Shown here piece after piece: positions 1 through 13,500 of a stretch of DNA of 64,000 nt. A program made the position numbers and the translations under genes. Numbering within the stretch: the stretch's first letter is position 1; every line of letters begins with the position of its first letter. Source of the stretch: Aurelia coerulea (taxonomy: Eukaryota > Cnidaria > Scyphozoa > Semaeostomeae > Ulmaridae); contig CM076947.1 in NCBI GenBank assembly GCA_039566865.1, positions 23,313,501 to 23,377,500 on the forward strand. The letters run 5' to 3'. The notes beneath the pieces are model-generated. The model searched no databases. It saw only the letters and a program-made list of their open reading frames with translations, and was not told the DNA's origin.

Positions 1-902
1 GCAGGAGATCGATCCCCAACCAATAAATACAACATCAATTTGAAGAACCTTTATGAAACCGAAACTGTCAGTACTCAAAATCTGCTAAAATCAACAAACA
101 TTCAGTAATGGGTCAATTCTTATCTTCTTATGAAAAAACATGTGCAAGGGTGGAACCTGTGGCTAAATCACTACCTGAAAGTCTGAAATTCACTTCAATA
201 AATTTTGCAATCTGCATTTAATGAATGACGGTCAATGTGAATGTTCTTCTGCCACGTAAATCGGGTTGAGATGGCATCAATGAAAACAAATTTTAAAGGA
301 AATAATAGGATCAATGTGTAAGGAGATCCAACGAAACTGTTTCCTCTTGATAATATTTCATGAACCAAACATTTAGCAATAATTGAGGCCTTTGATAAGT
401 TAAGCTTTGAACCCCTGATGAGGATAGGAAGTATCAATTCATTGATTAAAAGCATTTTTTGACCATCAAAACTAAAAAAAAAGATTTTATCCATGTAATT
501 GAGTCGTTCATGCGATCCTCAAATGGAACAGCAACCATGAAACCCAAAGCAAATAAATGGTTCACTATACATTAGCTAGGTTTGTAGTTATGTAAGATTA
601 AGTTCACCCGTTGAAGAACTAAATGTGTGGTCAAAAGACTTTCCATGACCATGCTATGCATACCATTCAATGTAAATAGTCACCTTGTTTTCAAGTAACA
701 TTTTAATTCGATGGGCTGTTTTTCAAGTACAAGTTAGTACTTTAGTTAGAATGCAAGTTCATTCTGGACAAAATTCAGGGATGCCGCTTGAACCAGTGAC
801 ATATCTTATAATCCTACTTGCAGGAAATTTCGGCTAGATTTCGCAGGAAATTCTGATTTTTGAATTTTGCTGCCAGGAAGAAAAACATTTTTTCCAGCCC
901 TG
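1..902 (-). mobile_element. Dispersed repeat, copy 1 (cut by window edge)
   Basis: Matches 27536-28435 in reverse complement almost base for base over about 900 bp. Its inner end CCAGCCCTG, read as CAGGGCTGG, looks like a hAT-type terminus. The 99-residue open frame inside (DGQKMLLINELILPILIRG) is shared by both copies but not recognised. It interrupts a TACCGGGTG-family element that resumes at 903. Confidence 0.75.
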
Positions 903-1290
903 GTTTACATGTATCCATGTATTTGGTCATCTTGGGAGAATGTAATCCCTCTGAATAAGTTATTCATACCAGGAGGAGACTTGCTCATCCTCCAAAGAGG
1001 ATAGCTCGTGCAAAAGTGTGCAGAAGTCATTGCTGTAAGGCCCGTGTACAGCAGAAATGTTAGGGAAATTTGTTCGTGATTGTGGACACGTTTTGAAGGT
1101 TTCTTGAAGATGCTTTCTCGAGAAAATCCCTCATAATTTCAGAATAGAGTGGCCGATTTCATTCAGGTACATTCTAAAATGCATTTGAACATGTCTACCA
1201 TTAAACTATATATTTATCGATATCATAGTTCTGATATCCAGGGAGCCGTGACTTTTCAAACGGGCATTCCTTTTATTGATTCACCCGGTA
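903..1290 (+). mobile_element. TACCGGGTG-family element, 3' part
   Basis: ATTTGGTCATCTTGGGAGAA through ATTCACCCGGTA matches the right two thirds of the elements at 29208 and 31535. Ends at a TA. The left part is displaced by the copy-1 repeat. Confidence 0.7.
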
Positions 1291-1431
1291 ATTTTCCTAG
1301 TTTTCTTGCAGATACAAACTTAAAGCTGCTGTGAAGGAATACAACAATTGATGCGTTTGCATTCTTCTGAAATATTTTCTAGGGAAATACTTATGGATAA
1401 GATTGGATTCGCTCGTATATAAATGTACTAC

Positions 1432-1557
1432 CTTTTGTTGTTTGTCCTTGAGAGCTAATTGATTTCTCAACCTTTCAACTAAAGATTTCATTGTCTTCGT
1501 AGGTGCTCTTTCATTTGCTTCTTTGGCTGCTTTTAGATCATCGTTTACGATCTCAAG
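1432..1557 (-). CDS. CEP290: CEP290 exon w44 (last in window)
   Basis: 126 bp, LEIVNDDLKAAKEANERAPT then KTMKSLVERLRNQLALKDKQ; human LQAQKEANSRAPTTTMRNLVERLKSQLALKEKQQK. Acceptor CATTACAG, donor GTAGTAC. The next exon (human ALSRALLELRAEM) is not found in 1-1431. Confidence 0.97.
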
Positions 1558-4500
1558 CTGTAATGGCAGGAATATCATCAAAATACTGGAAGGTGCAAAC
1601 AAATTTGTACAAATATCCTTAAATATCAAAGATTAGTTAAAATTAGTCTAAATATTGGTTAGAAAAAATCCTCAATTACTTAGTACTCTTCATTGGTGAT
1701 ACAAGTTTAAAATCCCCTTAAAATCCCCTGATTCATGGTTAGAGACTGGCAGAAAATGAAAGTTTAAAGGCTGGCATCTACTTGCAATAGTTACGGCGGT
1801 GACCAACGCTGTTGTCTAGTGTGCATGCTTCTCGTTCTCCTAAGAATCATGCATTATACTCCTGATATTTTGAGAACAGTGCAGTGGCCAAACAAGATGG
1901 AAAATAGATCGACTTATAACAAAAACGCCTATCAGCGACAAATATGACGTACTTAATATATCACACAAAGAAAGAATATAATAAAAAACTATTCGTAATG
2001 TACAGGACAAAGTTTTTGACAACGACTGATTAAGTCAATAGCGAATAATAAATTAATCATTCAAAGAGACGGCGATGGAAAAACTCGCTTACCTCTTTGT
2101 TAAGCTCTGCAACTCTGTCCTGTTCATTTTCGATTTCTTTGCTTAATTTTTCAATTTGTGCCTTGTGTTCTTCTTCACGCCTATGGAAAAGCAAACGTCA
2201 GAATAACATTTTAATATTACAATACGGTAAAATGGTTGCTATAAGATTTTGCTTCAGGAATTTGCTTAGGCCAAAAGGCCAAAGCTCTGGTTTGCAGGTG
2301 GACGCAAATTTGAGCTTTCAAGATTGATATCTCTGCTCTCAAAGCACCAATACCAACAAACGAGGTATCTATGTTCCAGTTAACTATCGAGGAACATTTT
2401 GAGAGTCATCAGCCATTGATCAAAGCTAAATTCACATCGCTTGAGTCAACCAAATCTGCATACTTTTTTGGGACACCCGGTACATATCATGTGAAAGAAA
2501 ATGAAAACTCGAAAACTCAAAAAGCTCACATCTTTAATTTCTTTTTATACATCCTATGCTCAACTTCTGCCTTCTCTTTCATTTTGTCAATTTCTTCTCT
2601 TGCCTTCTTGTATTTTTCATTCGCCACAGCCAAGTTATTGTCTTGATCAGCGACAGTTTCTTCCAGATCTCCTAGCCTCCTCAACTGGACGAAACAACAA
2701 CACGTGTAACGGGGAAAATTAGAATTAAAGTAACAAGTACCTCCATCTTTACTTCAGTGTTTACCAAATTTGCCAATTTTGTCTAGATTAGATTAGGCCA
2801 ACCACGACAATGTTTGTGATACAAACAGTTCCGGTTTCCACTCAAAAACCGGAACTGTTTGTATCACAAAAATTATCGTGGTTGGCCCAATCTAATCTAG
2901 AGAAAATTGGCAAATTTGGTAAACACTGAAGTAAAGATGGAGGTACTTGTTAATTTAATACTAATTTTTTCCCCGTTACCTGTGGCAACAAGAGAATGAT
3001 TGAACACAAGATCAGAAATAGGTGAAGTTCACCCTTGGCCTAGTTTCTTTCGTTCGAACAAGGGAAATCCAAATTTCTTGCAAAATGGCAATTAGCACAG
3101 ATGCCTTTTGAATTTCAGCATACGGACCATGACGAGCATCATTTGAAGCTTCCAAGAGAAAAACAAGATACAAATCCAGTGTAAATAGATGTTTCCAGTT
3201 ATAAAAGACAATCGATGTTTGACAAAATCTCTTAAATTATTACAGAATAGTAAGGACTAGGCCATGATTATTTGAAGAACCTTTCGAGACGAGCTTTTCT
3301 CATCTTCAGCTGAATAAAAATTATACATGTGTGGGCTTTATAGCAAAATCATTCAAACATTATGCATACATTATGTTATTGATCATACGGTTTGCTAAAT
3401 TAGGAAAATTTGAAATAAACAAATAAGGAAACACATTGAGATAAAAAAGATGTCCAGAGCTTTACAGAGAGCACATTTTTAAAGCTCAAAGTAATGCGAG
3501 GGTCCCTTGCAATGCGACTGCGACAAATATGAGGCGTGGGTCATCTCAAGCCAAAATTTAAAAATGAGAAAGTTAAAAGTAACAAGGAATTCACAAAACA
3601 AACCTGTTTCTCAGATGCTGTCGGTGGCTGTGGTGCATTGATGTAATCCTAGAAAATTAAGAAATAAATAAAAGAAATATGTTTAACCTGTTACTCAAAA
3701 TCAACAAGCGAGTGATGCATACAATATCATTAGGATGATATGGACAGCTAAAATGTGCATCGTTTCAAATTACCGATATGCGTCTTACTTTAACTATGAA
3801 GCAATGAAGAAATTTATTGTACAATTCATAAGCGCAACCTAACATTAACGAGACGCAGTCGCCGAAAATTTACATGGCCGAGATTCAAGAAAAGAAAGTT
3901 GCAACGCGAGAATTAGTCCATTGTCTTTCTTTTGTCTATGCGCACGTGCCACAGAAAAGTGTGGGTACAAATATGTCATCTTCCCTCTCCTTTTACTGTT
4001 TTCCCATACTTCTAGAACTCGTACGAAAAAAATAAACACATTTTTGAAATGCATAAAGTCCATACTTCATGCTTGAAAAATTTCGCTGCGATCTGCGGAC
4101 ACAAAATATTTGCGATTGTGTCTCTTTAAGCACATAAAAGTATAAACTTACCAAATGCATCTTTCTTAGTTTCTTTACTTTTTCTTCCATTTCTAAATGT
4201 AAACGATCTTGCATTACTTTCATCTCGTTCTTGTGTGACTCCTCCAATGATTTCATGTCCTAAAAGAATTTCAAGGCAATGATGAAAATGTTACGTTGCA
4301 CAAATACAGTTTCCTATGACACACATTAGGTATTATCGTGCTCCGACTAAGAAGTACTAAGAGTAACTGAGAAATTGAGAAGTGGTTCAAACAAACTGAT
4401 GAAGTAGAACTCTTTTAAAAGCTGATTTTGTGATAAAGCATATTTGCGAGGCCAGCAATCTGAATCAAATAGCTGTGCAAAGTCACCCTGTAGTACGTCT

Positions 4501-7500
4501 ATGCAGTAGTGTAGAGGCTCTTCAGTACGGCAGCGGTTGCCCAGTGCGATACAGGGATCGCATGATGTCATTGGAGGGATCGCATGCTGTAAATTTAAAG
4601 CTATTCAATTATTTACAGGGTTAACATACAGTAAATGAGAGGGGAACATAGTGTCATTGGAGGGATTGCCTCAGTAAATTTGAGGTTATTCAGTTATTTA
4701 CAGGGATAACATACAGTAAATGAGAGGGGAACATAGTGTCATTGGAGGGATTGCCTCAGTAAATTTGAGGTTATTCAGTAAATTATAGGGCTCACATGTT
4801 GTTGTTGAAGGGCTCACATCAGAATACTGAATAACCGCTACTTTACTGATGTCATCCCTGGAACGACACGATGTTATCCCTGTACGGCACTACTTGTTAT
4901 CCCTGTAAGTAACTGAATAGCCTCACCTTTACTGATGTGATCCCTCTTACAACATCATGTAAGCCCTATAATTTACTGAATAACCTGAAATTTACTGAGG
5001 CAATCCCTCCAATGACACGATGTTCCTCTCTAATTTACTGTATGTTATTCCTGTAAATAACTGAATAGCCTCCAATTTACTGCATGTGATCCCTCCAATG
5101 ACATCATGTGATCCCTGTATCGCACTGGGCAACCGCTGCCTTACTGAACAGCCTCTACAATACTGCACAGACGTTCTACAGGGTGAAGTTTGGCAATGCA
5201 GCGTGCAACAATCTGAATGATCTGAACATACACAGAAACTGCACTCGAATCAAGAATCCTATTCCGTTATTCAATCAAAAATAAAACCATAAGTACTTAT
5301 TTCAAGCATTAAATGATCTATGAAATTGAGAGTAAAATCCCGAGAGCAACTATATTTAAAGCAGATTGATCATCAGTCATAGATTTAAAATAGTCTTTAC
5401 TAAATACAGACTGGACGTCAGAAAGAACTTTTATTCTAAGTGAGTCGTTAAAGAGTGGCACTGCTTGCCAGCTAACATCGTCGAAGCAAAACTAGATTAG
5501 TAGCCATAGACAATCAGGATTTTATAGGCCTTGGCCTTCCAGCCCCTTTATCAACATTTGTGATAGAGAAAGGTCTTTATGTATGGTGATAAAGACCTTT
5601 CTAGCGACGTTAATAAACATGTACTTGAACTGACTCTAAAGTTCATTCACCAAACTGGTCGATTTTAACTAAGGAAATTCACAGCGTTTGTTTACATTTC
5701 ATAGTCCCCAAGTCTCTTTGCTTCTCTTTTTTTTGCTGTAAGTTTGTTTCACATTGGATGTTAGACTCATTGGGCACAAATCCATTCTAATTTGATAACC
5801 GAATCTCCAGTTCACCCATTCTTGTGAAAAAGACCTGATTGCCCAAAGTTAGCTCGATATGCACTGTGAAACGAACCTTAGTATTTACCAGTAGAAATTG
5901 TTGATATGTATTTTTATGTATTTTTCGTAGAGGTCCATTAAATTTTAGTTTAGTTACACGTTCTCTATGTTAATGACTGCGAGGTTGTCATGGTCTCTTG
6001 CACTCCGCGGTATCGCCCTTGTTGTGTAGTAAAGTAGCTCGTACGTAGTGTGTTAAGTAGTTTGTTTGTAAAAAATTTCTATATTGAATAAAAAAAAGCA
6101 TTTATTACTATTATTTAACAATTTACCTCTCTTAGGTCCTTCAACATCTCTTGATACTTCGAAATCGTTTCTTCTTTCTTCCTAATCATCAACTAAAAAG
6201 TAAACAAAGCTTTGCTGATTGTAGATTTGATAAACGACAAATAAAAATAGCTCCTGGAGAAATGTTTCCTATGAAGTGCATGTTAGGCATCCATAAAATA
6301 GGTACGCATTGGTGGAGGTAGAGGGGTAAAGCCAACAGCGAACGTTCTAACTAAAATTGCCTATTTTCCCAAATCAAAAAGCGTATTATTCAAAAAACGT
6401 ACAAGGGGAGAGGTGGGTCTGAAACCGGAATACTCCATATAAGGGGCTTCATCTTCAAATTTTTGTCAAAAACGGTGATTTTGCAATCTTTTGAAAAGCA
6501 ATGTCACACAGACTTTTCATCTTTTTTTCAAAATGACAGTGCTATTTTGAAGATAGATCTTTGTACATTACAGAGGAAATAAACAAATATTCATATCTCT
6601 TACATATAAGTGGATATTTGACAGTTACTATTTGATGGATTCGGTGAAGCTACCAAACAAACTGCAGAAAACAATGGACACGTGCCTAAAACAATTGTGT
6701 CTACATATTTGTTTATAATTTGACGACGGAGCCCCTTTCAATCAGGCAGATCAAATCATGGGTAGTTAGACGCCGCAGTGTGACTGATTGCCACAGCTTT
6801 GTTCTTTTGCAGAGGAAAAAATGTTTATTACTATGAAGGAGCTAGCTTCGTTATCTCCTCCACAGAACTATATAAATCATTCCTCCGCAGGTAAATATGA
6901 GTTGCAGCGCTCCTCCAAAGAAGCACACCAGCAGTGTCCAGCTACCCATGATCAAATGAGAGTTAATTCATACCTTCAGGCTTTCAACAGTTGATTGCGC
7001 TACTTTCAATGCATTTTGTGCATGATGCTCTTCGTGTGTATTTTCACTGGCAACGTTCTCTGCTTCTTTGATGATAGCACCTCTTTCTGATATTGGTATT
7101 CGTAGCCGGAGCTCATTGATAAGCTGAAACAAAAAGGAATATTTTGTGCATTTCTTGTTTCCAAACGTACTGTAAGAGCTCTATTAAGCCCCCCTCTCTA
7201 TTAAGCCCCCTACCCCACTTATGTCAAATTCCAGAGGTTAGCAAAGGTTTTCCATTATTGAGCTAAATAAGTTTGCATGTTAATTTTGATATGGATTGAG
7301 ATAAAACTGTGTCCAATTCCAGTATTTAACTCGTAAAATTGTATGTATAAACTGCAAAATTAGGTGTAAAAGGACTAAAAAGTGTCCAAAATTAAATAAG
7401 CCGCCCGGGGGCTTAATAGAGCTTTTACGGTATGTCCTGTTCTGTTAATCAATATAAGTACAACCAAAAACTATGTAGAGAAAAAAGGTTTTTGGTCATA

Positions 7501-10500
7501 GAACTACCATTATATTGCAAAATACTGCATACTGCAGGTATACTTTAAAACTGATGTGGGAGCAGAACATTTATGAAATTTTGCTTACTTATAGAGAGCT
7601 CAGTCCCTTGGAAATTGTTTGAAAATTTGTGCTTTTTAAGGTTGCAGAATAAATTTGTTGTCTTATGGAACTGTGATGCCTGCTGATAAGGAATCTGAAA
7701 GCAGAAGATGGTAAAGGTCGTTCCTTATGAAACAGTGAGCTCCGAAATAGCCCCTGGTCGAAGTAATTTCTGCCAAATTTCATCAAGAAACTATAGGAGC
7801 AAAAAACTGACCATAGTACATCCTACGACAGGCAATGGTCAAGCCAGTCACTCTAAGCAAAATCTAACTTCAAATTACTGTTTGCAAAAACCTCATTTTC
7901 GAATGATGTAATGGAGGTTGGAAAAATTTGTGAAGCAAACAACTTCCTAAAGCAAACAACCCCATTAAGTAGCCAAAGTTTTACAACGCTTGCAAGAATC
8001 CAGTTCCGCTCGCTAAACCCTTTCGAATGATATCTAGTTTGCATTATTTTGGAAATAATCGTGATTCCATGGGCAACAACAGTTTTACTCTACATAGTTT
8101 TTGGTTGTACTTTAGTCACTCCGATTTGCATGAAATTTGTCCAGCTAAAGAAGCTTGCTCTCTCTCTCTCTCTCTCTTTTGCAAGCTAGATTTGTAGGTG
8201 GTTAACAGCTAAATTTTACCAAGATTTATTGCTCTTTAATTAAGAGTAAAGAATTAAGCCCATAGAAACCTTGAGTGCTTCAGCTGGGTTGAGTTTGCTG
8301 TAAGTCAACAGCACAACGAAAGGTGTGGCTATGATAATTTAAGCCACGGCCAAAGCAAATCATTCTTTCTGCCTGAAAATCATTCTTAAAACACGATACG
8401 TTTTGCCAACGGATCAACCTAACTGGTGTTGTAAAGCTGTTGCATATTCTAGAAAGGTTTAAAAAATCATTTTTACTTGCACTGAGACAAAATGATTCAT
8501 CGTATCAAATAAAGGTTGTTCGTTTGGCCAGGATTTCAAGTGGACAATATCTCCATAAAAACTCCTTAAAATGAGGTAGATGCATTTGACTTACTTTATC
8601 CTTACTGACGATTTTTCGCTCGGCTTCTTGTAACTTCTTTTCATTATCTTCGACGTCCTGTAGAATGATGGAGTTAAAACATCAATCATTTACCACTGAC
8701 AGATACTTGAAACTAAAATGTTACGAAAAGAAAACAGCTATTCTCTCATATGTTTATTTATGAGAGAATATTCTCTCATAAATTCTCTCGTTGAAGGTGT
8801 TGTAGCGCAGTGGTGTAATCCTCTGAAATTGCAGCCAGAACAGTCAGGCGGACAGGGTTCGATACCCGGTAGAGCCCCACCACTTAAGCGTCATGATAAG
8901 GTTTCGCGGACTCGATTAGGCCTATTCTACTGTGATCCTAGCGCTTGGCGCTAAAAACCGCAACTTCACCTTCACCTTCCCATGTTCAAATTTTGCATGT
9001 TTCACAACATGATTAAAGAAAGCATAGGATCCAAATCTTTGAAAAGGGTGGTGTAAAATTGAGTGACCTATTTCTTTGAACTGAATGACTTCAAAGAAAC
9101 TTTAGCTATTTCTCTATAATTCTACCGTTGGACTTTTATGAAATCTTCAATATTTTCAGAATTAGTCTTTTTCTTCTTTTTCAAGAATTCAAGAAAAATT
9201 TTCAAAAAAACTTAAAACCATCGCAATTTCTAAACTGCTTGACGTAACATGAAATAATTTCAAAGAAACCCATAGTTTATGAATGTCTACAATATGGTAT
9301 CAAGCAAAAGTCTGTCACTCATCTGGTTTATGATTTAGAAATTTGATGACGTCACATCCTAAAATGAGCTGAAATGCAAAATACGCTGTAATTTTGAAAA
9401 CAAAATTCAAAATTTTTCTGCAAAGTCCAACGGTAGAATTATAGATAAGCATCTAAAGTTTCTTTCAAGCCATTCAATCAGAAGAAATAGGTCATCGAAT
9501 TTTACATCCACCTTTTACGCCGAGGTAAAGGATTTGGAACCTATGTTATTAAAGATAAAAATGTTTCAAAAAAAAATACTACTCACGGATTTCATTCTTT
9601 TTGCTTGAGCTCTAGTGATGATAATAGTTTTGATATGCTCCTTCAGTTTTACGATTGCCATTTCCAGCTGATTTGCAACAGGGAGTGTTGGATCAACAAA
9701 TGAGCCCTGTAGCTTCCTCGAACTACAACACAAAGAATAAATAATTGTACCTTATCATACGGCGTTCGAAAATACGACTCCTCTGACCGGCAACAGAGCA
9801 ATTTGATTGGTTCTTGATCGGTTCTTGATTTTCCAAGCCGTATTGGACCGGGCGTTGCCTTAAAAATCAACAACAAGGGAGGAGCTTCAAGCTTAGGCTG
9901 CAAGAATTGTCAGCCAAAGTTTAGCTTATTCCTCGAAGACTTCTTTGCTGTAAACTTTGAAGACGAACTTGCAGTGATACACGAAGAAAATGCCAATGTA
10001 GTTAACATCGAAATGATCAGTTACAGTGATGCTCAGGATCAAAAACACAATCGAAAAGTACAATAATGTAAACAATGTTCTCAAAAGGTTCTGCCATATA
10101 ATAAAGCCTTTATTAAACGATTACTCGATCCATGCTGGAAAATATTTGGACCTTAGTTCCTTGTACGGACTTCACTGCGTTCGCTCCTACGTCAAACTGC
10201 GGTCCAAATATTTTCCAGCATTGACCTCGTAATCGTTTAATAATCGCATAGTATTTAATGCCTTTCATCAATAATAATTCAGAACAATAATTCAATGACT
10301 TTAATCAACAAAATGCCAAGCTATACACTAAGGTTCAAGGTCTTGCGAGCAATGAAGACAATAAATTTGGCATAGTTATTGAACATCGTTCTCACCTCAA
10401 TTCTCTGCATTCAAAACTTTCTAAATCCTCCACTGCAACGAATCCTGGATGAACTCACTTACCAAATATTTCTAATCCGATATTTGTTTTATTGGCATAC

Positions 10501-13500
10501 ATTCGGACCGCTCTCTCATAATCCCTTTTAGAAAAAAAAGCTTTCCAACAAAGACAAAACGAAAACTAACCAACTAATTTATTCCAATTTGGTGCACCAT
10601 AATACGTTAAAATATAGTTTGGGAAGCATCAAATGTCTTTTTATTAGTTCAGTCTACTGAGATTACAAAAACCAAAGGGACATTTTTTCCTTACCTTTTG
10701 AGCTGCTACAAATAATTCGTCCTGATTTTTCTCTAGCCTTGCAATCTTTCTTTCAAGTTCCACTTCATACTGCTCCCACACAAGCTGTCGATCTTCGTAT
10801 TCCTAAAATTGAGAAAAAATTTTTTGGCAAATAGTGATTTCACAGCGCTTAAAAGAAATCCAGGTAACAAGGACAGATTTGGTAAGACAATAGCACGAGC
10901 TGGTTTTGATTTACACCGCAATTCAAAGCGATTAGCGATCGCAGAGAAAGGAAATTCTCTCAACCAGTAACTCAAAACAAGCAAAGCTGCAACAGTTTCT
11001 CTGAAACCCAGGTAGCTAACTCGCTCGCTGTGCATTCCAGAAATTGTTTTTAAAAGCAAACATGAGCATAGATCGAAAGAAAAAGGATATATCTACACAT
11101 ATGCCACGGGCATTTAATTTATTTGATTCAAAAGCCGATTGGGAACGATTCAATTCTCTTGCTTTTGTTAGTGTAATTAAAACACTTACTGCTCAGTTTC
11201 TGAACCAAAGAAATAAAATGCCGGAGGTAGATGTTTAGATATATCCTTCTTCTTTCAATATATGCTCATGTTTGCTCTTAAAACCAATGTCTGGAATGCA
11301 CAACGAGCGCGATAGGTACCTGGGTTTCCCAGAAAATTTACGGCTTTGTTTGTTTTGAATGAATGGTTGAAAGAATTTCCTTTGTCTGCAGCTGCTAATC
11401 GCTTTGAATTCAGGTGTCAACAATAGCATCTCATGCTATTGTGTTACAAAATCTGTCCTTGTTAATCCAGGTATTAATCTATTCGATGAAATCTATAGCT
11501 TTTCAACGCGATACAGATAAAAAACATACATGTGAATATATAGCTTTTTCAGGCATGCATAAACATGGGAATATGGGAACAAAGTTCCAAGGCAGCTTTT
11601 TCCAAAGCAATATTATGCAGGCAGGTTTTCTTAAATAGTTCTTTATGAAATGTAATTGCAATTAGTTTCCGAACCAGCGAATTTCAGAGAATTTCTACCG
11701 CTCGCAGGCAGGTTTGGACATTATGAACGCCTGGCTTTCATTTGTAACAAAGTAGTTAATGGAACTAATTAAAGTTCTTTGACTGATGCAAAGATTACGC
11801 CAAGACAGAATAAATTCCCTGAAACAATACTGATATTACGGCAATGATCATGTTTCGTGATATAAAAGCTACCTTTGAGAAAGATCAAGAACTGATCAAA
11901 TCTGAAGGTAATGAGAGCATACAAAAATTCTTACTTTGGATTGTTTGAAATTTTCCTCTTCAAGCAATGATATTGAGTCTTCAAGCTTCTTGTTCTCATC
12001 TTCCAAAGATTTAATCTAATCATGAAAGAAACAGGTTGATTTTATTAATAATGGCTAAAGTTTCAGAGAAGAATATCTAAATTAAAACAGTAGCAATCTT
12101 ATCCAGCCATTTACCGTTACGTTATCGTCACATTACGGTTACGTCAGCGTTACGTTAGTGTTACGTTACTGTCACGTTACCGTTACGTTGCGTTACCGTT
12201 ACGTTACCGTTATGTGACGGTTACGTGACGGTTACGCGACCGTTACGTGACCTTTACGTTACCGTTACGTTACCGTTATATTACCGTTACGTTATGTGAC
12301 CGTTACCTGACCGCTACGTGACTGTTACCTTACCGTTAAGTGACCGTTACGTTACCGTTATGTTAGCTACAAATGCAATGATTTGGTAAAACCAGTCTCG
12401 AATAAGCATCATTTTTTCTCGAATAAGCAATAGCAGCAAATTTAGTCTCGTTAGTTTAGACATTTAGTCTCGAATAAGCAGCAAATTTGATCAAGGAACT
12501 AAATTGGCCAACGGTTACGGAAATGATAAAATGCGAGACAGCTACTATTACATACATAGCATTGTCAGGTCTTGCACCCGGCTATCTTTCAAACCTTTTC
12601 AAGAAAAACTCTGCGCGTGATATCAGTATGAATTTGCGGAATGCAATTGTCGATGTCCTTGTTCCAAGGATGAAAACTTGCAATGGGCAGAAAGCGATAT
12701 CTTTCCGGGGTGCAAAGACTTGGAATGAATTGCCTTTGGATGTCAAACAAGCACCCTCTCTTAGCATTTTTTAAAAGTATGCTGAAGAGTAATTTGCCTC
12801 TCTCAGGCTAACTCCTTTGTTTTTCATTTATTTTTCTTATTTAGATTGTAAATATAGGTAATTTGATAGTAATTTTTAGTAACATTGTAACGTTTGGCAC
12901 GGCCCCCTGTAAAGCAATCCTCTCGATTGACGGGGCCACCGTGTAAAAATAATGAAAAATAATGACAAATAATAAATAAATCATTTAGAAGTATCAAAGT
13001 CGTCAGAATAAAAAACTTTCCTGAAACCAGCTATTTCCATTGTAGCAGAAAGTGCTTGCCTTGCTGCAATTAAGTCTGAATCATTTTTATGCTCCGTAGT
13101 ATCTTGCAACAGTTTCTCAGGTGGAACTTATTTTCCACGTGGATATCCTACGGTACATTAAACTTAAATGTGCAATTATAGTAGCAAACTGCCCGCAAAC
13201 AAAGTTGGTTTTATAATCCAAAAATATTCTCTAAAAATACGGTACATACTCTGTGTTCACGCTTCTCCAACTGTCTTCTGAGCTTCATATCTTGAAGGCG
13301 AATTTCTCCCATTCTCTGATGCCATTCTGCAACCTAAATAAAGAAATATCAAAATGTTACACTTGAGTTCCCCTCTAGCCGAAGCTGCATTACTAGGGGC
13401 CATGTGGTGGATACTTTGCAAAATATTGGGGGGGGCGAAGCTATTGTTTCAGTTAAAAGCATTGTTTATTTCTATTGTTATTGAACAAAAGATCTTTGTT

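Noticed and set aside
195..494. 99-residue frame as a host gene
   Set aside because: Repeated in the inverted copy at 27950, so part of a dispersed element; no recognised domain.
9702..9722. CEP290 frameshift making the gene a pseudogene
   Set aside because: Two in-frame acceptors immediately downstream avoid it, and all other exons are intact.
11044..11238. Frame DRKKKDISTHMPRAFNLFDS and its relatives at 19586 and 20874
   Set aside because: Same palindromic transposon arm in three copies; frames not conserved between copies.
12110..12366. Interstitial telomere repeat
   Set aside because: Hexamers are GTTACC/GTTACG, not TTAGGG, and the same flanks occur elsewhere.
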